Positions 36,424 through 45,267 of a DNA stretch of 64,000 nt are shown here, one piece after another (within the stretch, counting starts at the first letter, position 1; the number at the start of each line of letters is the position of its first letter). The notes under the pieces were generated by a model. That model saw only the letters and a list, made by a program, of their open reading frames with translations, did not search any database and was not told the origin of the DNA. Source of the DNA: Lachnospiraceae bacterium (GTDB taxonomy: Bacteria > Bacillota > Clostridia > Lachnospirales > Lachnospiraceae). The position numbers and the translations under genes are program-made. The DNA lies in assembly GCA_024403355.1 (NCBI GenBank), contig JAKSRW010000009.1, positions 18,772 to 82,771 on the forward strand, in the 5' to 3' direction.

Positions 36424-37581
36424 TTATTTCTTCAGCTCATCATAATATTTTATAATCTCATCAAGAATTTCCCTGCGGAATTCATTGTATTTCTCGGGCA
36501 GGAGATTTCCGCCGGCCTCAAAGCTCTTATTATTTTCAAAGGTCAGACGAATATTATAGCTTGGAGCCCCGTAATCCGATGCTGATGAATCCTCCCAGTC
36601 TGATACATTATATTTATCAAGGATTGCAACGAAGCGGTCGTAGGGAAGTTCAGAAGCGTCCTTCACATCACCGTAATCACTTATCTCAAAATCACGGTCA
36701 AGCAGCTCGCCCCAGGGATCACGGACCTGGATTGACCAACGCTTCCAGGCGCTGTTCAGTTCAATTTTAAAATACTGTCTGCAGGCAAAGGAGTCCTTAA
36801 ATTCCACAAAAAGTCCGTCCATTACCGACGCATGAAAATCCTTCTCAACGTATCGGGAATAATCTGCGGTACCATCTATCAGGTCAATTATGATTGAATA
36901 AACCTTTTCAAAATTCTTGGGCTGGCGATTATATCCATGTGCATAAACCGATTTTCCGTCGGCCAGCCTGAACTTAAGTGTAAAGCCCCGGTCACCGTCA
37001 AGCACGCCGTCGCCCAATGATTTATGCTCATCAAATCCGTCCCAATCAATTGCCCCGTATGCATACAGCGCATCACGGACCTTGTTCACCCGCTCCGCAT
37101 CCGTAAGATGCACGCTGCTGCCGTGCTCGCAGTCCATAACATCGCTGACATATTTGTAAATGTCCCCACTGTCGGCTTCATCCTCAACGCCAAGCTCATA
37201 AGGCAGGTTCTCAGGAGCGGTCCATGTAGTTTTCAGATAATAGCCTCCGTTTCCGTCAGATTTTATCATATAGTAGGGCTCTCTGGCTGTTCCGGTACAA
37301 TTAAGGCAAAGCTCCTCAAGTGCGGCAGTTTCCACAGTTATCTCAGGCATCTCCTCGTCCGCGTAATCACCCCTGTCGGGTCTCACCATCACGCCGCCAT
37401 CGTCGATATCGGCCCTTATACCATCATCCGTTACGATGATTTCATCGACCGTATTGTTATGATTTACATTTGCAGAAGCATTATTGCTTTCGCCCTGCTC
37501 AGGCTTCTTTGTACAGCCAAAAAGCATTGAAAATAATCCCATAAGAACTATTACCTCCAAAATCATCCTTATTTTTCTCAT
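36424..37581 (-). CDS. Lipoprotein of unknown function
   Basis: A 385-aa lipoprotein: MRKIRMILEVIVLMGLFSML then lipobox FGC, followed by a short Asn/Ser linker and an acidic region (RADIDDGGVMVRPDRGDYADEEMPE in part). Three similar blocks of about 90 residues may be repeated domains around Trp-Asp motifs (AIDWDGFDEHKS, NVSDWEDSSAS). I do not recognise the family. ATG 37581 is preferred because it gives a compact signal peptide; the longer frame adds 11 residues. Probably surface exposed. Confidence 0.75.
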   Translation of the reverse strand: MRKIRMILEVIVLMGLFSMLFGCTKKPEQGESNNASANVNHNNTVDEIIVTDDGIRADIDDGGVMVRPDRGDYADEEMPEITVETAALEELCLNCTGTAREPYYMIKSDGNGGYYLKTTWTAPENLPYELGVEDEADSGDIYKYVSDVMDCEHGSSVHLTDAERVNKVRDALYAYGAIDWDGFDEHKSLGDGVLDGDRGFTLKFRLADGKSVYAHGYNRQPKNFEKVYSIIIDLIDGTADYSRYVEKDFHASVMDGLFVEFKDSFACRQYFKIELNSAWKRWSIQVRDPWGELLDRDFEISDYGDVKDASELPYDRFVAILDKYNVSDWEDSSASDYGAPSYNIRLTFENNKSFEAGGNLLPEKYNEFRREILDEIIKYYDELKK

Positions 37582-37958
37582 ATTAATAACCATGCCCTTC
37601 TGCCCACACCGCAATTATTTTGTAACACACCGTATTTACGGCAGTTTTTTCATACTACGCAGGCATTCTACCCTGTCGGCTGATGCCGGCAAACAATTCT
37701 TTCATTATCCACAAACACATTATAAGTCATTCCACTTCGCCTACAATATCCAAAAGGCTTATATTTTAGCCATTTTCCAACTTTATCCATTACGACAGCA
37801 ATAAAGTCATCTTGATTTTCTGCTGATTAATGGTAAAATATTGCTATGCATATATCAAAAATCAACATTATGCTTTTATCAGATAATAAACAGAGCCTGA
37901 AAATGACGAGTTTGAAATAAATTTTCAAACTGAGCAACTCATTACATTAGGAGGGAAA
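37582..37958. promoter_or_regulatory. Divergent promoter region with GH2 promoter and leader repeat C
   Basis: Toward the GH2 gene, TTGATT (about 37812) is followed after 16 bases by TAAAAT with an upstream TG (TGGTAAAAT, about 37830-37839). The leader then runs about 110 bases through repeat C (palindrome AGTTTGAAAT...TTTTCAAACT at 37909-37931, GAGCAACTCATTACATT, SD AGGAGG 37949-37954). Repeat C lacks the 9-bp hairpin of copies A and B. No clear promoter was identified for the leftward lipoprotein. Confidence 0.55.
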
Positions 37959-40900
37959 ATGAGAGAATTTTTATTTTGTGACAAATGGGATTTTGCAAAA
38001 ACCGCTTTAAACTGCGAGTGTCCCGAACGCGCTGCCTTCAAAAGAGTAGCCATTCCCCATGACTGGATGATTTATGATACAAATAATCTTTACGAGAACA
38101 GCATCGGCTGGTACAGGCGCGAAATTTCACTTGCGAAGCTGAAAAGCTGTTACGGCTATACGCCCGGAGAACGCGCCGTTATTAACTTCGACGGCGTGTA
38201 TATGGACAGCAGTATCTTTTTTAACGGTCAGAAGATTTTCGAGTGGAAATACGGTTACTCGGCCTTCAGTGTGGATATCACAGACTACCTTCAGGAAGAA
38301 AACGAGCTGCTGGTGAAGGTCGTATATGAGTCGCCCAACAGCCGCTGGTATTCGGGCGCCGGTATTTACCGCGATGTTAATATCCGCTTCCTTCCGGCTG
38401 CACATATCGCAGAAAACGGCATTTATTTTCACACTTCCAAAAATGAAGATGCCTTTGATGTGAATGTATCTGTCCGCTGCATGGGTGCCCTTCAGACAGG
38501 TGACAGCGTGCAGATTATAGTTTCCGCGGACGATAATAGCACTTGTTCTGCCTGCCCGGCCCCCTCTTCCGACAGCTGCTCATGCCCCTCAGTCGATAAC
38601 GGTGCTTGCTCTGCCTGCTCAGGTCCCGCTTCCGACAGCTGCTCATGCCCCTCAGTCGATAACGGTGCTTGCTCTGCCTGCGCGGGTCCCGCTTCAGGCT
38701 GCTCCTGTGCTTCGGCTGCGCCTGATTATTTTAATATTTATATAGACCGCAAGGAACTGACTGTTGACCCTTCAGCCACCGGCTCCGCCATTTCAACCGA
38801 CTTTAGCTTCTCCGTAAGCAATCCGATTCTCTGGGAGCTCGAAAATCCCGGCCTTTATACCCTTACGGCTGAACTGCTGCGAGATGGCAAAGTTATCGAC
38901 AGCTACTCGGAAAAAGTAGGCTTCAGGGAGCTTAGCTTCACCACAGACAAGGGGCTTTTCCTCAACGGCCGCCATATCAAGCTTCACGGCGTATGCGAGC
39001 ACCACGATTTCGGCTGCCTGGGCTCTGCCTTCAATATGGATGCCCTCAGACGAAAGTTCAAAAAGCTTAAGGAAATGGGTGTAAATTCCATCCGAACCTC
39101 CCACAATATGCCTGACAGGCACCTCATGCAGCTGGCCGACGAGGAGGGCATGCTCATTCTTTCCGAAGGCTTTGATATGTGGGAAATGAAGAAAACTGAC
39201 TTCGACTATGCCCGCTTTTTCCCCGAATGGTACGAGCGTGATGTCGAAAGCTGGATTATGCGTGACCGCAATCACCCCAGTCTTCTGATGTGGTCGATAG
39301 GAAACGAAATTCAGGACACACACGCCTCCGAGCGCGGCATGCAGGTTATGCTCGCCCTTCGCGATGCGGTGAGAAAATATGATTATCTGGGCAATGCGCC
39401 CATTTCCCTCGGCTCCAACTATATGCCCTGGGAAAATACCCAGAAATGCGCCGATATTTTGAAATTTGCCGGCTACAACTACGCAGAAGGCTACTATGCG
39501 CCTCACCACGAAGCACATCCCGACTGGGTTATCTACGGCAGTGAAACCGCATCCAATGTTTACAGCCGTGATGTCTACCATTTCCCGCTCTCAAATACCG
39601 TCCTTTGTGACGAGGACGAGCAATGCTCTTCACTTGGCAATGCACAGACCAGCTGGGGCGCTCTAAGCGTAGAAAAATGTATTTCCGATGACCGTGACTG
39701 CGAATTTTCGCTCGGCCACTATATCTGGACCGGCTTCGATTATATTGGCGAGCCTACCCCCTATCAGACCAAAAATTCCTACTTCGGCCAGATAGATACC
39801 GCAGGCTTTGCAAAATCTCCCTTCTATATTTACCGTTCGGAATGGAAGGGTACGGACAGCGAAGCGCAGGTTCATATCTTCCCCTACTGGAACTTCAGCA
39901 GGGGCCAGCTTATTGACCTTCGCGTCACAAGCAATATGCCCGAGGTGGAGCTTATTGTAAACGAAAAAAGTCTTGGTAAAAAGCCATTGAATCATTCACA
40001 CGGCACAGAATTTGTCGCAAGCTGGCAGCTTCCCTACGAGCCCGGCGAGGTTAAAGCAATCGCATATAACGAAAATGGCGAACCGGTTGCCGAAAGCAGC
40101 CGTCATTCCTTTGGCGACTCTGCAAAAATCATTGCAAAAGCTGATAAGAGCGCTGTCACAGCTGACGGACGAAGTTTATGCTTCATTGAAATAAGCACTG
40201 TGGACGCCGACGGATATCCCGTAGATAATGCGATGGATGAGATTATGGCGACCGTCAGCGGGCCTGCCATCATCGCCGGCATGGATAACGGAGACAGCAC
40301 TGACTACGATTCGTATAAATCAAATGTCAGAAAGCTCTTCAACGGCAGGCTTCTTCTGGTGCTTCAGGCAGGCTTCGAATGCGGCAGGGCCGAGCTTCTG
40401 CTCGAGGGTTCGGGACTTGAACCGGCTAAGCTTTCTGTTGACATAATATCTGCAGACGCTCCCGGTGCCGCATTGAAGCAGAACACTAATGCCTGTGACG
40501 ACTGCGCCTTCACTATTCCTATCGGCATCGAGGACCCCATCGCCCTGGACAAAGACTTTACGGATAATAAAAAGCGCTCCCTCTCGGGAAGCATTCACCT
40601 GCGTCAGATTGAGATTTCGAGCAGCAACGGAACCGTTCTTAGCAAGGCTAATCCGGAAACACTTGTCAGTCTGATTCCTTACCCTACAAATACAGACTGC
40701 AGAGACTTCGAGCTGCTGGCCGTAAATGATAGCGGCGTCCCCGTAAAATATGTCAGCATCAGCCCGGCAGATGACTCAAAGCTTCGCTGGAACGTCCGTG
40801 CGCAGGGCGACGGTGCCTTCAAAATCCGTGCAATAGGCCGCAATAAGGCCGGCCGTGTAAGCATTATTTCAGAGCTTGAATTCAAAACCGAGGGGCTTGG

Positions 40901-41399
40901 CACGCTCTGCCTCAGCCCTTATGAATTTGTATACGGCGCTCTCTACAATGAAGCCATCGGCATTATCGGAAACGGTAACGAAAAGGGCCTCGCCGGCGAC
41001 CGTGAAGCCTTGAGCGGCGTGGTATTCAAGAGCCTTGACTTCGGTCCCGACGGCTCAGATACCATCACACTGCCCGTCTTTACGCTTGATGGCAAAGCCT
41101 ACGATATTTATATATTTGACGGAAAGCCCTCTGCAGCTACCATTAACAGGATCTTCAAAAGCGAAAGTCTCAACATACCAAAAGATGCTTTCACAGATAT
41201 TGACTCCGCTAAGTCCCTCCCGACCGGGAACATCCCCGAGGAAGACAGCCTGCTCCTCCACGCAATCTACCAAAAGCCCTCCATCTGGAACGTCTACCAG
41301 GAGGAAAGCTATAAGCTGAACAGAAAGCTTAGCGGAATCAGGGATTTATGCTTCATTTTTAAGGATAAGTTCCATGTAAAGGGCTTTGTATTTGAATAA
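37959..41399 (+). CDS. Glycoside hydrolase family 2 (beta-galactosidase-like) with Cys-rich insert
   Basis: An 1146-aa intracellular GH2 enzyme without signal peptide. Jelly-roll sugar-binding domain at about 1-160 (IPHDWMIYD, IGWYRREISL, FDGVYMDSSIFFNG). The Ig-like domain is interrupted at residues 195-254 by a Cys/Ser/Pro-rich repeat with 12 cysteines. The TIM barrel has HGVCEHHDFG, SIRTSHNMPD, acid/base Glu450 in SIGNEIQD and nucleophile Glu529 in YGSETASN. DUF4982/Big-like beta domains follow (VELIVNEKSLGKKPL, TADGRSLCFIEISTVDADGYPV), then a carbohydrate-binding-like C-terminus. Probably cleaves beta-galactosides or related plant or host glycans. SD AGGAGGG is 5 bases before ATG. Confidence 0.9.
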   Translation: MREFLFCDKWDFAKTALNCECPERAAFKRVAIPHDWMIYDTNNLYENSIGWYRREISLAKLKSCYGYTPGERAVINFDGVYMDSSIFFNGQKIFEWKYGYSAFSVDITDYLQEENELLVKVVYESPNSRWYSGAGIYRDVNIRFLPAAHIAENGIYFHTSKNEDAFDVNVSVRCMGALQTGDSVQIIVSADDNSTCSACPAPSSDSCSCPSVDNGACSACSGPASDSCSCPSVDNGACSACAGPASGCSCASAAPDYFNIYIDRKELTVDPSATGSAISTDFSFSVSNPILWELENPGLYTLTAELLRDGKVIDSYSEKVGFRELSFTTDKGLFLNGRHIKLHGVCEHHDFGCLGSAFNMDALRRKFKKLKEMGVNSIRTSHNMPDRHLMQLADEEGMLILSEGFDMWEMKKTDFDYARFFPEWYERDVESWIMRDRNHPSLLMWSIGNEIQDTHASERGMQVMLALRDAVRKYDYLGNAPISLGSNYMPWENTQKCADILKFAGYNYAEGYYAPHHEAHPDWVIYGSETASNVYSRDVYHFPLSNTVLCDEDEQCSSLGNAQTSWGALSVEKCISDDRDCEFSLGHYIWTGFDYIGEPTPYQTKNSYFGQIDTAGFAKSPFYIYRSEWKGTDSEAQVHIFPYWNFSRGQLIDLRVTSNMPEVELIVNEKSLGKKPLNHSHGTEFVASWQLPYEPGEVKAIAYNENGEPVAESSRHSFGDSAKIIAKADKSAVTADGRSLCFIEISTVDADGYPVDNAMDEIMATVSGPAIIAGMDNGDSTDYDSYKSNVRKLFNGRLLLVLQAGFECGRAELLLEGSGLEPAKLSVDIISADAPGAALKQNTNACDDCAFTIPIGIEDPIALDKDFTDNKKRSLSGSIHLRQIEISSSNGTVLSKANPETLVSLIPYPTNTDCRDFELLAVNDSGVPVKYVSISPADDSKLRWNVRAQGDGAFKIRAIGRNKAGRVSIISELEFKTEGLGTLCLSPYEFVYGALYNEAIGIIGNGNEKGLAGDREALSGVVFKSLDFGPDGSDTITLPVFTLDGKAYDIYIFDGKPSAATINRIFKSESLNIPKDAFTDIDSAKSLPTGNIPEEDSLLLHAIYQKPSIWNVYQEESYKLNRKLSGIRDLCFIFKDKFHVKGFVFE
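38541..38720 (+). repeat. 63-bp tandem repeat coding the Cys-rich insert
   Basis: About two and a half copies of a 63-bp unit encode GACSACSGPASDSC then SCPSVDN-type peptides. Copies are nearly identical at DNA level (GACAGCTGCTCATG recurs at 38571 and 38634), so the tract probably expanded recently. Confidence 0.85.
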
Positions 41400-41434
41400 A
41401 TACAAAATTGTTTTCCTAATAACGATCACATCAA

Positions 41435-41480
41435 AAAACCAGTCATACTATGGTCTGTTTACCATAATACGACTGGTTTT
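41435..41480. terminator. Bidirectional terminator between GH2 and MATE genes
   Basis: AAAACCAGTC...TATGGT pairs with ACCATA...GACTGGTTTT, followed by ATTTATT; the left flank is A-rich. The two genes are convergent. Confidence 0.8.
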
Positions 41481-41519
41481 ATTTATTATATATATTATAT
41501 GCTTGGAATTCCTTTGACT

Positions 41520-42884
41520 TTACAGTTCCTTCTTTACCAGTGACTTGCCGCGCCAGCTCTGTCTCTTCCATCTCATCATGGTTACAATTCCGCGCAGGAA
41601 CTCATCCGAAGCGGTTCCCATAAATACGCCGACTACCCCCAGATTGAGTAAAACGCCCGCTGTATAGCCGACAGTTGCACCGATACCCCACATCATAATA
41701 ATTCCGACAATCAGAGGGAATACATAGTCTCCGGCGGCCTTTAAGCTGCTGACAAATGTCATGTTCAGGCAACGGCCCACCTCAATCAGAATATCAACCA
41801 GCATTACCCAGAAGCCGAGCTGAATTACTTCCTGATTCTCGGTAAATAATTGAAGCGTCAGAGGGCTCAGCAGCCAGTTGATTGTTGCCAGTCCGACCGT
41901 AATCGGCAGTGACAGCTTAAGAGTAGAAAATACTCGCTTATATGCCGCATCCTCCTTGCCGGCGCCTACCAGATGGCCTGTAATAATCTGTGTAGCCATT
42001 GCGCAGGCATTTGAGAATACCATCGAGAATGAAATCAGTGACTGACAGAAGGTTTTCGCATAAACCGCATTCTCACCCATTGAATTTATAAATGAGAGCA
42101 GCACAATCTGGTACAAATTGTAGGACATATTTTCTCCCGCGGAAGGAAGACCTACCTTAATCATCTGCCAGAGCAGCTTGCCGGGGAAGGGTTTTATATA
42201 TTTCAAGCCCAATCGGCCTATCTTTTTCCTGTAGAAGAATACAAGTGATACAACAAGCGCAACCAGACGGGCCAGGTCGGTAGATATCGCAACACCGCCT
42301 ACGCCATATTCAAGAGCCTTGAGCGGTCCGTAAAGGAAGAGATAATTACCAACGATATTAATCAGGTTAATAACTATGGAAATGTACATTCCGATTCTGG
42401 CGAAGCCGTTGCAGCGAAGAATCTGAAGCATTACGTTATAGCATGCAAGCATAAACATACCGCCGCCGACAATGTTTACATAGGTTGCAAACTCGGCACG
42501 CATTACCTCAGGCACGTTGATAAGCTCCATAATCGGGCCCTTCAGCATTACAAAGATACCGCTGAACAAAATACCGAAAATAAAGTTTACACCCAAAGCC
42601 AGCGTGTAAATCGTATTCATCTTCTTGGTTTCCTGTGCGCCGAGATGCTGCGCCACAACAACCGAAGTCGCATTTGCGATAATATTAAACATCAGGATAA
42701 GGAAAAACATTACCTGATTTGCATTTCCTACTGCGCCCGCACCGGTACTCGAATATCGGCCAAGCATCATGGTATCGACACTGTTTACAAGAATATTCAA
42801 CAAAAGTTCACCAAACATAGGACCCGCCAGCATCATCAGCGGAGTCTTTTCATCTATATGTTTAACTGCAGCAGATTTGCTCAT
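41520..42884 (-). CDS. MATE family efflux transporter
   Basis: A 454-aa multidrug/toxic-compound extrusion protein with twelve hydrophobic segments. N-terminal hallmark: LLNILVNSVDTMMLGRYSSTGAGAVGNANQ, ANATSVVVAQHLGAQE; second half: GLPSAGENMSYNLYQIVLLSFIN, ITGHLVGAGKEDAA. Exports cationic drugs or metabolites in exchange for Na+ or H+; substrate unknown. SD AGGAGGA precedes ATG 42884. Confidence 0.92.
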   Translation of the reverse strand: MSKSAAVKHIDEKTPLMMLAGPMFGELLLNILVNSVDTMMLGRYSSTGAGAVGNANQVMFFLILMFNIIANATSVVVAQHLGAQETKKMNTIYTLALGVNFIFGILFSGIFVMLKGPIMELINVPEVMRAEFATYVNIVGGGMFMLACYNVMLQILRCNGFARIGMYISIVINLINIVGNYLFLYGPLKALEYGVGGVAISTDLARLVALVVSLVFFYRKKIGRLGLKYIKPFPGKLLWQMIKVGLPSAGENMSYNLYQIVLLSFINSMGENAVYAKTFCQSLISFSMVFSNACAMATQIITGHLVGAGKEDAAYKRVFSTLKLSLPITVGLATINWLLSPLTLQLFTENQEVIQLGFWVMLVDILIEVGRCLNMTFVSSLKAAGDYVFPLIVGIIMMWGIGATVGYTAGVLLNLGVVGVFMGTASDEFLRGIVTMMRWKRQSWRGKSLVKKEL

Positions 42885-42953
42885 CTCTATCCTCCTATCT
42901 TTTCTTCCGTTTTGTAATTTTAATCAAACTATATTTTCTGTAAATGTACTATA

Positions 42954-43263
42954 TTGTTACTATTCACAGCTAATAACCGTACAATATCATACGCAAGCCA
43001 AAGGCTTGTAGGATGATATTTGCGGTTATTTAGCTATGGAGGCTGTTCTAAAGCACATGAAATAGGGCCCGCTCGCCTGCGAGCGAGATGAGATGCGTAG
43101 CATCGTGCCCTATGAATGTGACTTAGAACAGACTGTGAATAGTAACAATACTGGCGGCTCTCCTAAAGCACATGAAATAGGGCCCGCTCGCCTGCGAGCG
43201 AAATGAGATGCGCAGCATCGTGCCCTATGAATGTGACTTAGAACAGACTGTGAATAGTAACAA
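42954..43263. mobile_element. MITE-like element with tandemly duplicated right part
   Basis: Left terminal repeat TTGTTACTATTCACAG (42954-42969); matching right terminal repeats CTGTGAATAGTAACAA occur twice (43133-43148 and 43248-43263). Between them a unit of about 110 bp is present twice in tandem (about 43041-43148 and 43153-43263), differing at a few bases. Each unit has internal hairpins (GCTCGC/GCGAGC, GATGCGTAGCATC, GGGC/GCCC). No coding capacity. A shorter member lies at 60370-60472. Confidence 0.8.
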
Positions 43264-43274
43264 CAAAGAAAAAA

Positions 43275-43292
43275 ACCACCGCGAGCGGTGGT
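43275..43292. terminator. Orphan terminator-like hairpin
   Basis: ACCACCGC/GCGGTGGT with a 2-base loop, A-run on the left and CCTTTTCTTT on the right, so terminator-like in either direction. No annotated gene ends here; it may end a transcript from the adjacent MITE-like element. Confidence 0.5.
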
Positions 43293-43416
43293 CCTTTTCT
43301 TTACCAGGTATTTTATTACGAAACGTTGGATAATTCACAAAATCAACTTATGCGTTTAGTCTACACCTCTTCCAAAATAACTGCAATCTACTATGGATTT
43401 TTTTGCTCTATTATTG

Positions 43417-43534
43417 TATGATATAGCTGTAGAGTTGCAAAAAATCGACTCTACTCACAGTAGAAACCCCGTAAAACAGGGGCTTTGCAGCTTTTGACAA
43501 AGGAGGTTTTTGCCAAAATCGGCAACGCTAGCGT
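43417..43534 (+). promoter_or_regulatory. Structured leader of the HTH-membrane protein gene
   Basis: A possible -10 TATGAT (43417-43422) would place the transcript start at about 43429. Four hairpins follow: GTAGAGT/ACTCTAC (43429-43454), CCCC/GGGG (43467-43482), CTTTG/CAAAG (43483-43502, taking in the first bases of SD AAAGGAGG), and TTGCC/GGCAA (43510-43525) between the SD and ATG 43535, followed by the palindrome CGCTAGCG. The SD is 28 bases from the start codon in linear distance. Confidence 0.5.
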
Positions 43535-44137
43535 ATGGAAAATATAAAACAGATTATTGCGGAAAATATATCAAAGCTGCGTCAGCGAAACGGAATTACG
43601 CAGCTCGAGCTGGCCGAAAAACTGAATTATTCAGATAAGGCTGTCTCAAAATGGGAGCGTGGTGAATCAATTCCCGACATAACAGTACTCTATGAAATCA
43701 GTAAAATTTTTAAGGTGTCTCTGGATTATCTTGTAAGCGAACATGACGAGGGCGAAGAGCTGCCGCTGGTAGACGGCGAGAAAAACAAAATCAAAAAGCG
43801 CGGCCTTATTACCGGTATGAGCATTATGCTGGTATGGCTTCTGGCTACTTTTTCTTACATCCTGATAAAATTAGCCACCGATGTGACCTGGGGCTGGACT
43901 GCATTTATCTACGCCCTTCCGGTAACCGCTCTTGTATGGCTCATTCTTAACAGCGTCTGGTTTGCACAGAAGCGTAATTATCACATTATTTCATGCCTGA
44001 TGTGGACCCTGCTTCTGGCCATCTGGCTGACATTTTTCATTAACGGCTACAACTTCTGGCTGTTATTTACGCTAGGTGTCCCGGGCCAGATTATCATTCT
44101 GATGTGGTCCAATATAAGCGACCGTAAGAAAAAATAA
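43535..44137 (+). CDS. XRE regulator fused to a membrane domain
   Basis: A 200-aa protein. Residues 1-70 are a Cro/CI helix-turn-helix (LRQRNGITQLELAEKLNYSDKAVSKW, ESIPDITVLYEISKIF). Residues about 88-195 hold four hydrophobic segments (LITGMSIMLVWLLATFSYIL, AFIYALPVTALVWLIL, IISCLMWTLLLAIWLTFFI, FWLLFTLGVPGQIIILMW). A membrane-bound one-component regulator is the natural reading; such HTH-membrane proteins are common in Firmicutes and their signals are mostly unknown. Expression may be controlled by the structured leader just upstream. Confidence 0.85.
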   Translation: MENIKQIIAENISKLRQRNGITQLELAEKLNYSDKAVSKWERGESIPDITVLYEISKIFKVSLDYLVSEHDEGEELPLVDGEKNKIKKRGLITGMSIMLVWLLATFSYILIKLATDVTWGWTAFIYALPVTALVWLILNSVWFAQKRNYHIISCLMWTLLLAIWLTFFINGYNFWLLFTLGVPGQIIILMWSNISDRKKK

Positions 44138-44184
44138 ATCATTATGGTGGATAAATCCACAGTTCATTAAAGGAAAGGCCAGAT

Positions 44185-45198
44185 ATGAAAATCAAATGTG
44201 AGTTTTGCGGAAGCTTCATAAACGATACAGACGAAATTTGTCCTAATTGCAGTGCTGCAAACGAGCATCTGGTCAGAGCAGGAAGCGACATTCCCAAAAG
44301 TCTGGAAGAACTCAGCAGATTCTGCAGTGAGAAAAAGCTTCCCCTTGAAAAAATGCGCTTTTTTATCGGAAATGACTGTAAGGAAGCCAAAGCCTTCGGT
44401 ATTTTCAAGGACAATGACGGTAATTTTGTAGTATATAAAAACAAAAGCGACGGCTCCCGAATGATTCGCTACCGCGGCAGGGATGAAGCCTACGCAGTAA
44501 ACGAAATCTATCAGAAGCTTCGTAACGAGCTCGTGGACCGCAAGGAAAGCGGCAAGCTTTTAGCAAATACTACGGCGCCTAATAATATCAAAGCCTCCCG
44601 CCAAACAGCAGTTTCAAAGTCCCAGAGAGCCTCAAGACCCGTTAACAGGTCAGCAAAGCGCTCCCGGGATGATAGCTTTAGCAAAAGCGATATCAAGTCG
44701 CTTATAATATCGATATCAGTCTTCATAATAGTCGCCGTCATTTTTGTAAGCTGCGCCAGCTGCATATCCCGTATTCCCGATACCGGCTTTTACAAATACA
44801 ACGGTTCGGATTATTACAGCGACGGCTCCAACTGGTACAAATACGACAGTGACAGCAATTCATGGCCGGTAGATAAAAATTATCCTTCTGAACTAAATGA
44901 TAATTACGGAAGCTATTATTACTCTGATACCTTTGACAGTCGCCAAAGCGGATATTCCGATTCCTACAATAGCTCGGACATTCCCGGCTTTTGGAACAGC
45001 TCAGATGACTCATGGGACAATTCAGGTTCCTGGGACAGTTCAGATGATTCATGGAGCAGCTCAGACGATTCGTGGAGCAGTTCGAGTTCCTGGGACAGCT
45101 CAGATGATTCATGGGACAGCAGCTGGGATGACAACGACTGGGATTTCGATTTCTCAGACTGGGACTTCGGCGATACCGACTGGGATTCGGACTGGTAA
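44185..45198 (+). CDS. Zinc-ribbon membrane protein with Ser/Asp/Trp-rich repeat tail
   Basis: A 337-aa protein. Residues 1-30 are a Zn ribbon (CEFCGSFINDTDEICPNC). About 35-110 is a small domain (LEELSRFCSEKKLPLEKMRFFIG, FVVYKNKSDGSRMIRYRGRDE). Residues about 170-195 form one membrane helix (LIISISVFIIVAVIFVSC). The outer part is low-complexity, ending in about 70 residues of repeated D-S-W-D/S-S-S units and DWDFDFSDWDF. Probably N-in, C-out. The strongly acidic, Trp-rich tail is unusual. Function unknown; the convergent neighbour is also a Zn-finger membrane protein. Confidence 0.8.
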   Translation: MKIKCEFCGSFINDTDEICPNCSAANEHLVRAGSDIPKSLEELSRFCSEKKLPLEKMRFFIGNDCKEAKAFGIFKDNDGNFVVYKNKSDGSRMIRYRGRDEAYAVNEIYQKLRNELVDRKESGKLLANTTAPNNIKASRQTAVSKSQRASRPVNRSAKRSRDDSFSKSDIKSLIISISVFIIVAVIFVSCASCISRIPDTGFYKYNGSDYYSDGSNWYKYDSDSNSWPVDKNYPSELNDNYGSYYYSDTFDSRQSGYSDSYNSSDIPGFWNSSDDSWDNSGSWDSSDDSWSSSDDSWSSSSSWDSSDDSWDSSWDDNDWDFDFSDWDFGDTDWDSDW

Positions 45199-45204
45199 AA
45201 ATAA

Positions 45205-45249
45205 AACCTGCATCTGTTCAGTCATTTTATGACTAAATAAATGCAGGTT
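45205..45249. terminator. Bidirectional terminator
   Basis: AACCTGCAT (45205-45213) pairs with ATGCAGGTT (45241-45249) around an inner AGTCAT/ATGACT stem; ATTTTTT follows on the right and an A-run lies on the left. It serves the two convergent Zn-finger protein genes. Confidence 0.8.
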
Positions 45250-45267
45250 ATTTTTTAGTTATTCAGA

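Noticed and set aside
43449..43466. TCTAC-TCACA-GTAGA hairpin resembling a Cas12a direct-repeat stem
   Set aside because: Single copy, no array of spaced repeats and no cas genes in the window; it is better explained as part of the leader of the gene at 43535.
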